DNA from: an uncultured Verrucomicrobiales bacterium
Lineage (GTDB): Bacteria; Verrucomicrobiota; Verrucomicrobiia; Verrucomicrobiales; Akkermansiaceae
Assembly: GCA_937952875.1 (NCBI GenBank)
Contig: CALFDI010000372.1
Span: 1-12,078 of the forward strand
Direction: 5' to 3'
Length of the DNA stretch: 12,078 bases
Shown here: positions 5,459-11,406 of the stretch, in pieces
Layout of the letters: every line of letters begins with the position of its first letter
How positions within the stretch are numbered: the stretch's first letter is position 1
Program-made: the position numbers and the translations under genes
The notes under the pieces: generated by a model
The model's input: the letters and a program-made list of their open reading frames with translations, nothing else
The model's database searches: none
What the model was told of the DNA's origin: nothing

Positions 5459-6616
5459 ATGACTTCCGGCGAAGACTTTTCTATCCAACTCACGATCCCA
5501 CATCGTGTGCGCTTCACTCGTGATGCATTTTCTCAGAGCAATTCAACGATCTGGGATGTTCTTCAGACGAATGGTCAGGCGAAGATCCTCGTATTCATCG
5601 AAGAGGCCGTAGCTGAGGCGACTCCAGGTCTGCTGGCCTCAGTCAGAGAGTGCGTGAACAGCGCAGAGGGATATCAGCTCGCAGAGATTCTCATCTTGCC
5701 AGGGGCTGAGGCGGCTAAGCGCGATAATGCAGTTCTTCAGTCAGCCTTAGATGCAGTGGAGAAATACAAAATCGACCGTCATTCCTACATGTTCTGCATT
5801 GGTGGCGGTGCTTTTCTCGATGTCATCGGCTTTGCTGCAGCGACTGCTCATCGCGGTGTGCGTTTTGTCCGCTTTCCGACGACGACACTTGCCCAAGACG
5901 ATTCCGGCGTCGGTGTGAAAAATGGCATCAATGCCTACGGGAAGAAAAACTTCATCGGAGCCTTCGCTGTGCCGTATGCGGTGATCAATGATTTCGCTTT
6001 TCTCGAGACTCAAGATGAGCTCATGCGGCGGGCAGGCCTCATCGAGGCGGTGAAAGTCGCGCTTGTGAAAGATGGTGAGTTCTTTTCTTGGATTGAGGAA
6101 AACGTGCAGGCTCTGCGCGCCTTTGAAATGGCTGCAGTGGAGGAGGCTGTCGAGCGTTCAGCTCTCCTTCATGCTCAACACATCGCTCTTGGTGGTGATC
6201 CATTTGAAAATGGCAATAGTCGTCCGCTTGATTACGGCCACTGGTCTGCGCACAAGCTGGAGCAGCTCACTGATTTCGAACTGTCCCACGCAGAAGCTGT
6301 CGCCGTGGGTGTCGCGATCGACTCCGTCTATGCCATGCTAGAAGGACGTTTAGACTCAGCATCCTGCGAGCGAATTTTAGCCGTGATTCAGGGCTTAGAC
6401 CTTCCTCTCTGGCATGAGTCGCTCGAGCTTTTCGATGAAAATGACCGTCGCAGAGTTTACAACGGCTTAGAAGAGTTTCGCGAGCATCTCGGTGGCGAGC
6501 TTACCGTTCTGCTTCTTAAATCCATCGGAACTGGGCAGGATGTCCACAGTATGGATGAAGAGCTATTAGAAAAGGCAATCGCACACTTAGCATCTCTTAG
6601 TCTCTCGACGACTTGA
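5459..6616 (+). CDS. EboD-type 3-dehydroquinate synthase-family sugar-phosphate cyclase
   Basis: A 385-residue member of the dehydroquinate synthase superfamily, closest by recall to EboD and not to housekeeping AroB. The NAD site is IGGGAFLDVIGFAAATAHRG (114-133), then FPTTTLAQDDSGVGVKNGIN (139-158) and KKNFIGAF. The EboD-like details are GVGVKNGINAYGKKN where AroB has SVGGKTGIN. All expected zinc ligands are present: E196 (GLIEAVK), H261 and partner H265 (DYGHWSAH), and H277 (SHAEAVAVG). The catalytic apparatus therefore looks intact and the protein is probably an active NAD-dependent cyclase of a sugar phosphate. EboD usually sits with EboA-F; none of those partners is in this window. The start is the first ATG after a CTTTTTTCTCA leader, with no Shine-Dalgarno. 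It heads a plus-strand run with an Lrp regulator and an aminotransferase. It may act as the cell's AroB; that cannot be decided here. Confidence 0.82.
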   Translation: MTSGEDFSIQLTIPHRVRFTRDAFSQSNSTIWDVLQTNGQAKILVFIEEAVAEATPGLLASVRECVNSAEGYQLAEILILPGAEAAKRDNAVLQSALDAVEKYKIDRHSYMFCIGGGAFLDVIGFAAATAHRGVRFVRFPTTTLAQDDSGVGVKNGINAYGKKNFIGAFAVPYAVINDFAFLETQDELMRRAGLIEAVKVALVKDGEFFSWIEENVQALRAFEMAAVEEAVERSALLHAQHIALGGDPFENGNSRPLDYGHWSAHKLEQLTDFELSHAEAVAVGVAIDSVYAMLEGRLDSASCERILAVIQGLDLPLWHESLELFDENDRRRVYNGLEEFREHLGGELTVLLLKSIGTGQDVHSMDEELLEKAIAHLASLSLSTT

Positions 6617-6659
6617 TAAGGTATGTGGTGTGCAATCAGTCTTGCTCATCCGCAGGTCT

Positions 6660-6670
6660 GGCTTTAAGCC
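6660..6670. promoter_or_regulatory. 11-nt palindrome before the Lrp/AsnC start (candidate operator)
   Basis: GGCTT-T-AAGCC is a perfect inverted repeat ending ten bases before the chosen ATG of the Lrp/AsnC-family gene. Lrp-family regulators often autoregulate through palindromes near their own start, which makes this worth noting. It is short and could be chance. Confidence 0.25.
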
Positions 6671-6680
6671 TAGCGGCGTC

Positions 6681-7166
6681 ATGTCTCAAGACGCATTACT
6701 CGATCTCATACGCAATGAAGCTCGGCTCTCGCACGCCGATATCGCAGCACGCCTCGGAATCTCTGAAGAGGCCGCCGCCGCAAGACTCGCTGCACTCGAG
6801 GCAGATGGAGTGATTATGGGTTACCAAGCTGTGGTTAATCAGGAAGAAGTTCTCGATGAGAACGTCTCTGCATTAATCGAGGTCAAGGTGACTCCAGAAA
6901 AGGGTGGGGGCTTTGATAAAATGGCGCGGAGAATTGCAAAGTTCGATCAGGTGAGCACCTGCTACCTCATGAGCGGTGGCTATGATCTCATGGTAGTTGT
7001 CACGGGGAAGAACCTGCGAGAGGTCGCTGGATTCGTCTCCGCTAAGTTGAGTAGCATGGAGGGCGTGCTCTCGACAGCGACTCACTTCCGCCTGAAGACG
7101 TATAAAGAAAGCGGCTTCACCTACGTCGGAGATAGTGACTCAGGTCGACTATCCGTGAGCCCCTAA
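6681..7166 (+). CDS. Lrp/AsnC-family transcriptional regulator (YugG-like)
   Basis: A 161-residue feast/famine regulator. Residues 1-45 form the winged helix-turn-helix (SHADIAARLGISEEAAAARL at 17-36), and about 62-140 form the RAM ligand-binding/oligomerisation domain with the SGGYDLMVVV strand (98-107). The sequence ALIEVKVTPEKGGGFDKMA (64-82) and the block VLSTATHFRLKTYKESG (129-145) resemble Bacillus YugG, whose gene also lies beside an aminotransferase gene. The frame is open from a GTG at 6630, but the added 17 residues look non-native and the ATG at 6681 fits family length; no Shine-Dalgarno supports either. The aminotransferase gene begins 11 bases after its stop. It probably controls the aminotransferase and perhaps its own operon in response to an amino acid; the ligand is unknown. 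Confidence 0.88.
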   Translation: MSQDALLDLIRNEARLSHADIAARLGISEEAAAARLAALEADGVIMGYQAVVNQEEVLDENVSALIEVKVTPEKGGGFDKMARRIAKFDQVSTCYLMSGGYDLMVVVTGKNLREVAGFVSAKLSSMEGVLSTATHFRLKTYKESGFTYVGDSDSGRLSVSP

Positions 7167-7177
7167 CTGACATCTAA

Positions 7178-8347
7178 ATGATGAATTACGATTCTAAGTT
7201 AGCTGATCAGCTAAAGACGGTCCCGCGATCAGGGATTCGCGATTTTTTCGAACTGGTCCAAGGGCGCGATGATGTCATCTCGCTCGGCGTCGGCGAACCA
7301 GACTTCCCGACTCCATGGAATATACGTGAGGCGGCGATTAAATCTCTAGAGCAGGGGATGACGAGCTATACGTCTAACCTCGGTATGCTTGAGCTACGGA
7401 AGTCGATTTCGACTTATGTGGAGAAATTTTTCCACGTGAACTATCAGGCAGCTACGGAAGTATTAGTGACTGTCGGTGTGTCAGAGGCATTAGATCTGGC
7501 TCTGCGCGCTCTTCTTAACCCGGGCGATGAGGTGACCTATCATGAGCCGTGCTACGTTTCCTATAGTCCATCCGTTATCATGGCGTATGGAAAGCCGGTG
7601 CCTGTTCCGGTAAAGGCGGAACGGCTCTTTTCGCTCGACCCCGCTGATGTGGCGGCAGCTATTACGGATAAGACGCGGGTCATCATGCTGAACTTTCCGA
7701 CCAATCCGACTGGAGGGATAGCGACGGAAGAAGACCTAAAAGGTATCGCTGAATTAGCGATAAAGCATGATCTGATCGTGATTTCGGACGAGATTTATAG
7801 CGAACTCCGTTACGCTGAGGGTGAGCATGTTAGCATCGCTACACTGCCAGGAATGCGTGAGCGGACGATTTTGTTGCATGGCTTTTCTAAAGCCTTTTCC
7901 ATGACTGGATTCCGACTCGGCTACGCTTGTGCACCTGCTCCTTTGATTGAGGCGATGATGAAGATTCATCAGTATGCGATGTTGTGTGCGCCGATCACGA
8001 GCCAGATTGCTGCGATCGAGGCTCTTGAGAATGGAGAAGAAGCCATGCTGAGCATGAAGGCTGAGTATAAAAGGCGGCGCGACTTCGTCGTGAATCGTCT
8101 CAATGAGATGGGCATCCCATGTCACTCACCGGGTGGTGCCTTTTACGTCTTTCCAGACATTTCTCAGTTCGGCATGACGAGTATGGAATTCGCTATGAAA
8201 CTGCTCGAGCAAGAAGATGTCGCAGCTGTTCCAGGCACGGCCTTCGGAGAGTGTGGCGAAGGCTTTCTTCGTTGTTGTTATGCCACATCATTTGAAGAGC
8301 TTCAGGTGGCCATGCAGAGGATCGAAGCCTTTATAAAACGCCTATGA
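7178..8347 (+). CDS. Class I/II PLP-dependent aminotransferase (YugH/PatA-like)
   Basis: A 389-residue fold-type I aminotransferase of the aspartate-aminotransferase family, cytosolic and PLP-dependent. The N-terminus (SGIRDFFELVQGRDDVISLG, 18-37) with GVGEPDFPTPWNIREAAIKS (38-57) is very like Bacillus YugH/PatA. Cofactor residues are in place: N176 in FPTNPTGG, D204 and Y207 in ISDEIYS, the Schiff-base lysine K238 in HGFSKAFSMTGFRLGYA, and R246. The carboxylate-binding arginine is probably R365 (GFLRCCY). Two ATGs stand in tandem at 7178 and 7181; either could be used. A perfect 16-bp palindrome overlaps codons 8-13. It lies 11 bases after the Lrp-type regulator gene, and its stop overlaps the next start (ATGA). 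The amino donor is uncertain; aromatic amino acid, alanine or acetyl-diaminopimelate transamination have been attributed to relatives. A link to the cyclase product upstream is speculative. Confidence 0.9.
   Translation: MMNYDSKLADQLKTVPRSGIRDFFELVQGRDDVISLGVGEPDFPTPWNIREAAIKSLEQGMTSYTSNLGMLELRKSISTYVEKFFHVNYQAATEVLVTVGVSEALDLALRALLNPGDEVTYHEPCYVSYSPSVIMAYGKPVPVPVKAERLFSLDPADVAAAITDKTRVIMLNFPTNPTGGIATEEDLKGIAELAIKHDLIVISDEIYSELRYAEGEHVSIATLPGMRERTILLHGFSKAFSMTGFRLGYACAPAPLIEAMMKIHQYAMLCAPITSQIAAIEALENGEEAMLSMKAEYKRRRDFVVNRLNEMGIPCHSPGGAFYVFPDISQFGMTSMEFAMKLLEQEDVAAVPGTAFGECGEGFLRCCYATSFEELQVAMQRIEAFIKRL
7199..7214. promoter_or_regulatory. Perfect 16-bp palindrome in the aminotransferase 5' coding region
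   Basis: TTAGCTGATCAGCTAA is fully self-complementary over sixteen bases and lies 21 bases after the first base of the aminotransferase start codon, 33 bases after the stop of the Lrp/AsnC-family regulator. Its half-site TTAGC/GCTAA also occurs in the inverted repeat at 5370-5387. In a random sequence of this length about 0.18 such palindromes are expected (12078/4^8), so it is suggestive but not compelling. It could be an operator for the adjacent regulator. Confidence 0.35.
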
Positions 8348-9108
8348 ACGCACAGCTCAAAGCTTGGCAAAATGATCGCACCATCGCGCACGTTGCGCCT
8401 TTGATGTGGTTTCTCATCGTCTCTTTCCTGCTCGGGATTTTAGCGGAGGCGATTGGTTATGCACATCCCAGTGCCCCGTGGTGGAAGCGCTGGCCAGACA
8501 CATGGATTCTCACTGTGCAGACATTTACCACAGCTGGAATGCTTCTTTTCTTTTGGAAACATTATGAGCTGAAGTGGTCTACTAAAGCTGTCGTAATAGG
8601 GGCTGTAATGGGCGCGATTGGGATCGGCTTTTGGCTGATGCCAACGATGATCTATGATCGTCTCGGCCTAACAGAGAATCCTGAAGGCTGGATGAGATGG
8701 TTAGGCATTAACGATCGTCTCGATGGCTTTGATCCGAATAAGTTAGGCGATACTTTTTGGATCTGGGCCTGGATCATTATGCGCTTTTTTCGAGCTGTCG
8801 TCGTTGTCGCTTTGATTGAAGAAGTCGCGTGGCGCAGCTTTTTGATGCGTTTTTTGCTTAAGCCGGATGGCAACTACTGGAAAGTTCCTTTTGGAAAGCC
8901 TGCGTGGATTTCGTTTTTCGTCGTCACCTTTGCCTTCATGTTCGCTCACGCACCGATCGATTACGCCATGGCGTTTATCTACGGTGCTTTGACTTATCTG
9001 TGTGCGATCTGGACCAAGAGTCTCATGGCCTGCGTAGTGATGCACGGTGTCGCGAACTTCATCATGTGCTGGTTCGCTCTCGAGTTCGGGAAGTTTGGTC
9101 TTCTGTGA
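8344..9108 (+). CDS. CPBP-family membrane protease (CAAX prenyl protease-related, TIGR03008-like)
   Basis: A 254-residue integral membrane protein of the CPBP (CAAX protease and bacteriocin-processing, Abi) family, with hydrophobic segments around 19-38, 55-71, 83-100, 138-158, 187-202, 207-223 and 226-246. The intramembrane glutamate motif is EEVAWRSFLMR (159-169), with E159/E160 and R164. It is followed by FMFAHAP with H202 and by VMHGVANF with H234 and N238, the usual remaining active-site residues. The overall pattern, including WKVPFGKPAWISFF, fits the CAAX prenyl protease-related protein described with PEP-CTERM/exosortase systems. The ATG overlaps the aminotransferase TGA (ATGA), implying translational coupling. 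A loop at 103-136 between helices is relatively long and hydrophilic. Its substrate is unknown; no exosortase or PEP-CTERM protein lies in the window, so that link rests only on family resemblance. It ends 10 bases before the convergent lipoprotein gene. Confidence 0.83.
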   Translation: MNAQLKAWQNDRTIAHVAPLMWFLIVSFLLGILAEAIGYAHPSAPWWKRWPDTWILTVQTFTTAGMLLFFWKHYELKWSTKAVVIGAVMGAIGIGFWLMPTMIYDRLGLTENPEGWMRWLGINDRLDGFDPNKLGDTFWIWAWIIMRFFRAVVVVALIEEVAWRSFLMRFLLKPDGNYWKVPFGKPAWISFFVVTFAFMFAHAPIDYAMAFIYGALTYLCAIWTKSLMACVVMHGVANFIMCWFALEFGKFGLL

Positions 9109-9118
9109 TGCGCGTGCG

Positions 9119-9925
9119 CTACAGCGGGCGTTTATAGGTATCGCAGCGGTTGAACCATCCAGCTCTCCAGCGTGATTCATTCTTAGATGCATTCGCGATG
9201 CGTCTGCCAAGGCAGCGTTTAGCCGCTTCGGCGAATTCTCCTGCAGCTGCTTGCCCTGCGGGCACGTCGCGCATTTCTCGTAGCACCCAGGCGAGGCCCC
9301 AGCCTTGGCCTTTATAGCGTTCACGCGGATTCGTGCCTTCGCCCTTGAAGTTGACGTAGTCGATTAAGGCATACGTGCCATTCGATGTGGTGGAGACTTT
9401 TTGGTAGTTTCTTTTGACCTGTGCGCGTTGACCCGCAGGTGTCGCAGCTAGGATTTTACCTAAAGCGCGCTGGGATTTAGCAATGATGAAATCCGTCTGC
9501 AGCGAGACATTTCCTGCAAGCCAAGTGCGGAGTCCATTCATCTCTGCTCCGCGAAAGGCGGCTGTGAACTGAGCTTTACTGCGCCAGGGTGAGTGCCGCT
9601 GGCGAGCCACTGCTGGAGGGTTCGCGCCACGTGAAATCGCATAACTGATGAACTGCGGGAAGCTCTCTGTGAACGGACCGTTGTATCCAGCTGGATACCA
9701 GATGAAGTGGCCTATGCCGAGTGAGGGGAATGCTTCAGCATCATTCCACTGCGTGAGGCCGTCTACAGTGCCGCCCGACTCATTCATCCAGATTTTTTGC
9801 CCGATCTTAGCCTTTTGAGTCTGTGTTAAAGCCACGCTCGCTGGTGCAGCTACAGGTCTAGGTATCTCAGCCTGCGGGCTGCATGCAGCGAGAAGGAAAA
9901 GACAGCTGATAAGAGGAAGTTGCAT
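9119..9925 (-). CDS. Lipoprotein of unknown function, possibly lysozyme-like
   Basis: A 268-residue secreted lipoprotein. The signal peptide runs MQLPLISCLFLLAAC with a lipobox LAAC (12-15), so C15 should be lipidated, followed by a Pro/Ala-rich linker to about 30. The mature domain starts with IGQKIWMNESGGTVDGLTQW (41-60) and has FPSLGIGHFIWYP at 66-78. A conserved-looking Glu (E49) followed about 20 residues later by a LGIGHF strand recalls the E...TIGIGH layout of T4-type (GH24) lysozymes, suggesting a peptidoglycan-cleaving domain. This is inference from layout, not a recognised family match. I recall conserved hypothetical proteins with the same NExGGTV...SLGIGHFIWYP block. The C-terminal half (ALIDYVNFKGEGTNPRERYK and QGWGLAWVLREM) is also well ordered. 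It is isolated on its strand, convergent with the CPBP gene and divergent from a DUF3147-like gene 40-67 bp away. The lipoprotein call is firm; the enzyme call is not. Confidence 0.72.
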   Translation of the reverse strand: MQLPLISCLFLLAACSPQAEIPRPVAAPASVALTQTQKAKIGQKIWMNESGGTVDGLTQWNDAEAFPSLGIGHFIWYPAGYNGPFTESFPQFISYAISRGANPPAVARQRHSPWRSKAQFTAAFRGAEMNGLRTWLAGNVSLQTDFIIAKSQRALGKILAATPAGQRAQVKRNYQKVSTTSNGTYALIDYVNFKGEGTNPRERYKGQGWGLAWVLREMRDVPAGQAAAGEFAEAAKRCLGRRIANASKNESRWRAGWFNRCDTYKRPL

Positions 9926-9992
9926 GTGCTATGGCTACTGTGTAATCTACGGCTGAACAAGTCATATGGAAAAGATTGATTGGAGTCAGGTA

Positions 9993-10355
9993 ATGAAATT
10001 TACCACGATGGATGTGGTAAAACTCGTCCTCAGTGCAGTGATTATTGTGCTGGTGACTAAGCTACAAGTCGTGAGCGATAAGCTCTCTGCGCTACTCATT
10101 GCTCTGCCACTCACATCATTGCTCGCTATGATGTGGATGAAAAGCGAGGGGCAGGAGAACGCGCGAATCGCGAATCATGCGGAGAGCACGTTTTGGTTTG
10201 TCCTACCCACGATGCCGATGTTCTTGGTTTTGCCGTGGATGCTGCGGCAGGGCTGGGGATTTAGCCTTTCTCTATTCTTGAACTGTGTTCTCACAGGCAT
10301 CTTATTTTGGCTGCTCGTCTGGGTGGGGCGGAAGTTTGGGATAAACTTCTACTGA
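9993..10355 (+). CDS. DUF3147-like four-helix membrane protein
   Basis: A small integral membrane protein of about 120 residues with four hydrophobic helices: VVKLVLSAVIIVLVTKL, LSALLIALPLTSLLAMMWM, TFWFVLPTMPMFLVLPWML and FSLSLFLNCVLTGILFWLLV. The SALLIALPLTSLLAMMWM...ESTFWFVLPTMPMFL arrangement resembles DUF3147 proteins, whose function is unknown. The frame is open from an earlier ATG at 9966 (129 residues), but the ATG at 9993 is preceded by GGAG with a seven-base spacing. That is the clearest Shine-Dalgarno in the window, and it places the start right before the first helix, so I chose 9993. It stands alone, divergent from the lipoprotein gene with a very short shared upstream region, and is followed by 172 bp before rpoZ. 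Nothing in the context indicates a role. Confidence 0.75.
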   Translation: MKFTTMDVVKLVLSAVIIVLVTKLQVVSDKLSALLIALPLTSLLAMMWMKSEGQENARIANHAESTFWFVLPTMPMFLVLPWMLRQGWGFSLSLFLNCVLTGILFWLLVWVGRKFGINFY

Positions 10356-10411
10356 TAATTTGGAAAAACGAAGGAGTTCTTCTAACGCGCATTTCTCTCA
10401 TAGGTGTAAAA

Positions 10412-10471
10412 GACGGCGCCTTTATTGATTTGTGATTGCTAAAATCTAGATTCTGTGCATTTTGCGCCGTC
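10412..10471 (+). promoter_or_regulatory. Candidate rpoZ promoter framed by an 8-bp inverted repeat
   Basis: The 172-bp gap before rpoZ contains GACGGCGC (10412-10419) and its exact complement GCGCCGTC (10464-10471), separated by 44 AT-rich bases. Within that loop, TTGATT (10425-10430) and TAGATT (10447-10452) form a plausible -35/-10 pair with a 16-base spacer. TAAAAT (10440-10445) is an alternative -10. The palindrome AATCTAGATT (10443-10452) overlaps the -10. Transcription would begin near 10459, giving a leader of about 70 bases. The repeat could hold a looped operator or form a long-range stem. No terminator with a T-run is seen for the upstream gene. Confidence 0.33.
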
Positions 10472-10527
10472 CCGCGTCATCTGATTCGGGAAGCCTACTC
10501 TAACATTTTTTTCTCATACGCGTATTT

Positions 10528-10788
10528 ATGGCTTCAGCAGAAGATAATATCATATCCTTCGAGCCGAAACCTGAACCACGCCGATCTGGACCCATGAAAA
10601 GCGATCTCGTCGAACAAGCTGCAGTCATCATTCCTGACCCACAGGTTCTGGTTAATCTCGTCTCTAAGCGCGTAGCGCAACTCAATAGCGGGCGTCGTCC
10701 TCTCGTCGATGCTCTTCCTACAATGGGTGTTGCAGATATCGCCCTCATGGAGCTTATCGAAGGCAAAATTAAGCTCAAAGAGTCCTAA
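10528..10788 (+). CDS. rpoZ: DNA-directed RNA polymerase subunit omega
   Basis: An 86-residue omega subunit, which binds the beta-prime C-terminus and helps assemble RNA polymerase. The core VVIIPDP-like start (AVIIPDPQVLVNLVSKRVAQ, 32-51), LNSGRRPLVDALPTMG and the helix VADIALMELIEGKIKL (68-83) match the omega pattern (SxRVxQLxxGxRPLV...ALxEIxEGKL) of Verrucomicrobia-like bacteria. The first 22 residues, before MKSDLVEQ, are a polar extension that many omegas lack. A start at that internal methionine (10594) is possible, but it has no better ribosome-binding site, whereas 10528 follows a TTTTTTTCTCATAC leader similar to other genes here. It is followed by two hairpins, the second an intrinsic terminator, and then smpB. 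Confidence 0.86.
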   Translation: MASAEDNIISFEPKPEPRRSGPMKSDLVEQAAVIIPDPQVLVNLVSKRVAQLNSGRRPLVDALPTMGVADIALMELIEGKIKLKES

Positions 10789-10800
10789 TCTTTTGTTGTT

Positions 10801-10817
10801 AATCGGCTCGACCGATT
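10801..10817 (+). repeat. Perfect hairpin between the rpoZ stop and the terminator
   Basis: AATCGG (10801-10806) and CCGATT (10812-10817) are exact complements around a five-base loop, CTCGA. The stem lies 12 bases after the rpoZ stop and eight bases before the terminator stem. It has no T-run of its own, so it may protect the 3' end or aid termination. Confidence 0.45.
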
Positions 10818-10825
10818 GATTGAAA

Positions 10826-10859
10826 AAGGCTCCCACCTTCAGATGGGGGCTTTCTTTTT
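10826..10859 (+). terminator. Intrinsic terminator after rpoZ
   Basis: A stem of ten base pairs, including two G-T wobbles, is formed by AAGGCTCCCA (10826-10835) and TGGGGGCTTT (10844-10853), with an eight-base loop. It runs directly into TTTCTTTTT. This is a textbook rho-independent terminator for rpoZ transcription. Because smpB begins only 34 bases later, smpB must depend on read-through or on a promoter squeezed into 10860-10893. Confidence 0.85.
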
Positions 10860-10893
10860 GCCTCATTTACGTCACCTTTCTTCATACTCACAC

Positions 10894-11391
10894 ATGGCGC
10901 AGAAGAAGAAAAAAAAGTCTGATAAAGGCTCAAATAGCGGAGAGATTTCGAAAAATCGAAAGGCTCTTCGCGACTATACGATTTCAACGAAATTCGAAGC
11001 TGGCATTGAGCTGAAGGGCACTGAGGTGAAGTCCATTCGCCAAGGGATGATTAATATCGCTGACTCGTTTGCCCGTGTGGAGAATGGCCAAGTCTTTCTC
11101 TATGGCTGTGATATTCAGCCATGGCAGACAGCGGGCGAATGGTTTAATCACGCCTCGAAACGTCCTCGTCGACTCCTTTTGAATAAAAAGGAAATCCTCA
11201 AGCTCGATTACGAAAGTGGCCAAAAAGGCTGCACCATTCCTGGACTTCGCGTCTATTGGGTCGGTCGCCGTGTCAAAGTCGAGATCGGAATCGGAAAGGG
11301 CAAAGACTTCGCGGATAAACGCCATGATCTCAAGGCGAAGACAGAGCTGCGCGAGGCTGCGCGTGAGATGGCGCGCTTTAATCGTCGCTAA
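10894..11391 (+). CDS. smpB: SsrA-binding protein SmpB (trans-translation)
   Basis: A 165-residue tmRNA-binding protein that brings tmRNA to stalled ribosomes. After a lysine-rich N-terminus (MAQKKKKKSDKG), the OB-fold core begins with NRKALRDYTISTKFEAGIEL (21-40) and continues with KGTEVKSIRQGMINIADSFA (41-60). RRLLLNKKEILKL (92-104) and VKVEIGIGKGKDFADKRHDL (127-146) follow, with the conserved DKR at 141-143. The C-terminal tail is basic, as needed for entry into the mRNA channel. The frame extends upstream to 10816, but that would pass through the terminator hairpin; the ATG at 10894, after a CTTCATACTCACAC leader, gives the expected N-terminus. No Shine-Dalgarno is visible. The tmRNA gene itself is not in the window. 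Fifteen bases separate its stop from that of the convergent LuxE-like gene. Confidence 0.95.
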   Translation: MAQKKKKKSDKGSNSGEISKNRKALRDYTISTKFEAGIELKGTEVKSIRQGMINIADSFARVENGQVFLYGCDIQPWQTAGEWFNHASKRPRRLLLNKKEILKLDYESGQKGCTIPGLRVYWVGRRVKVEIGIGKGKDFADKRHDLKAKTELREAAREMARFNRR

Positions 11392-11406
11392 TCATCAAAG
11401 AAAATC

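Noticed and set aside
6630..6680. GTG start at 6630 for the Lrp/AsnC regulator
   Set aside because: The extra 17 residues do not resemble the family N-terminus, and the helix-turn-helix begins properly from the ATG at 6681.
8743..9324. A 193-codon minus-strand frame across the CPBP gene and the lipoprotein 3' end
   Set aside because: It covers parts of two well-supported genes, lacks any recognisable motif and has a composition typical of an antisense shadow.
10816..10893. Longer SmpB start at 10816
   Set aside because: It would translate through the rpoZ terminator hairpin and add residues foreign to SmpB.
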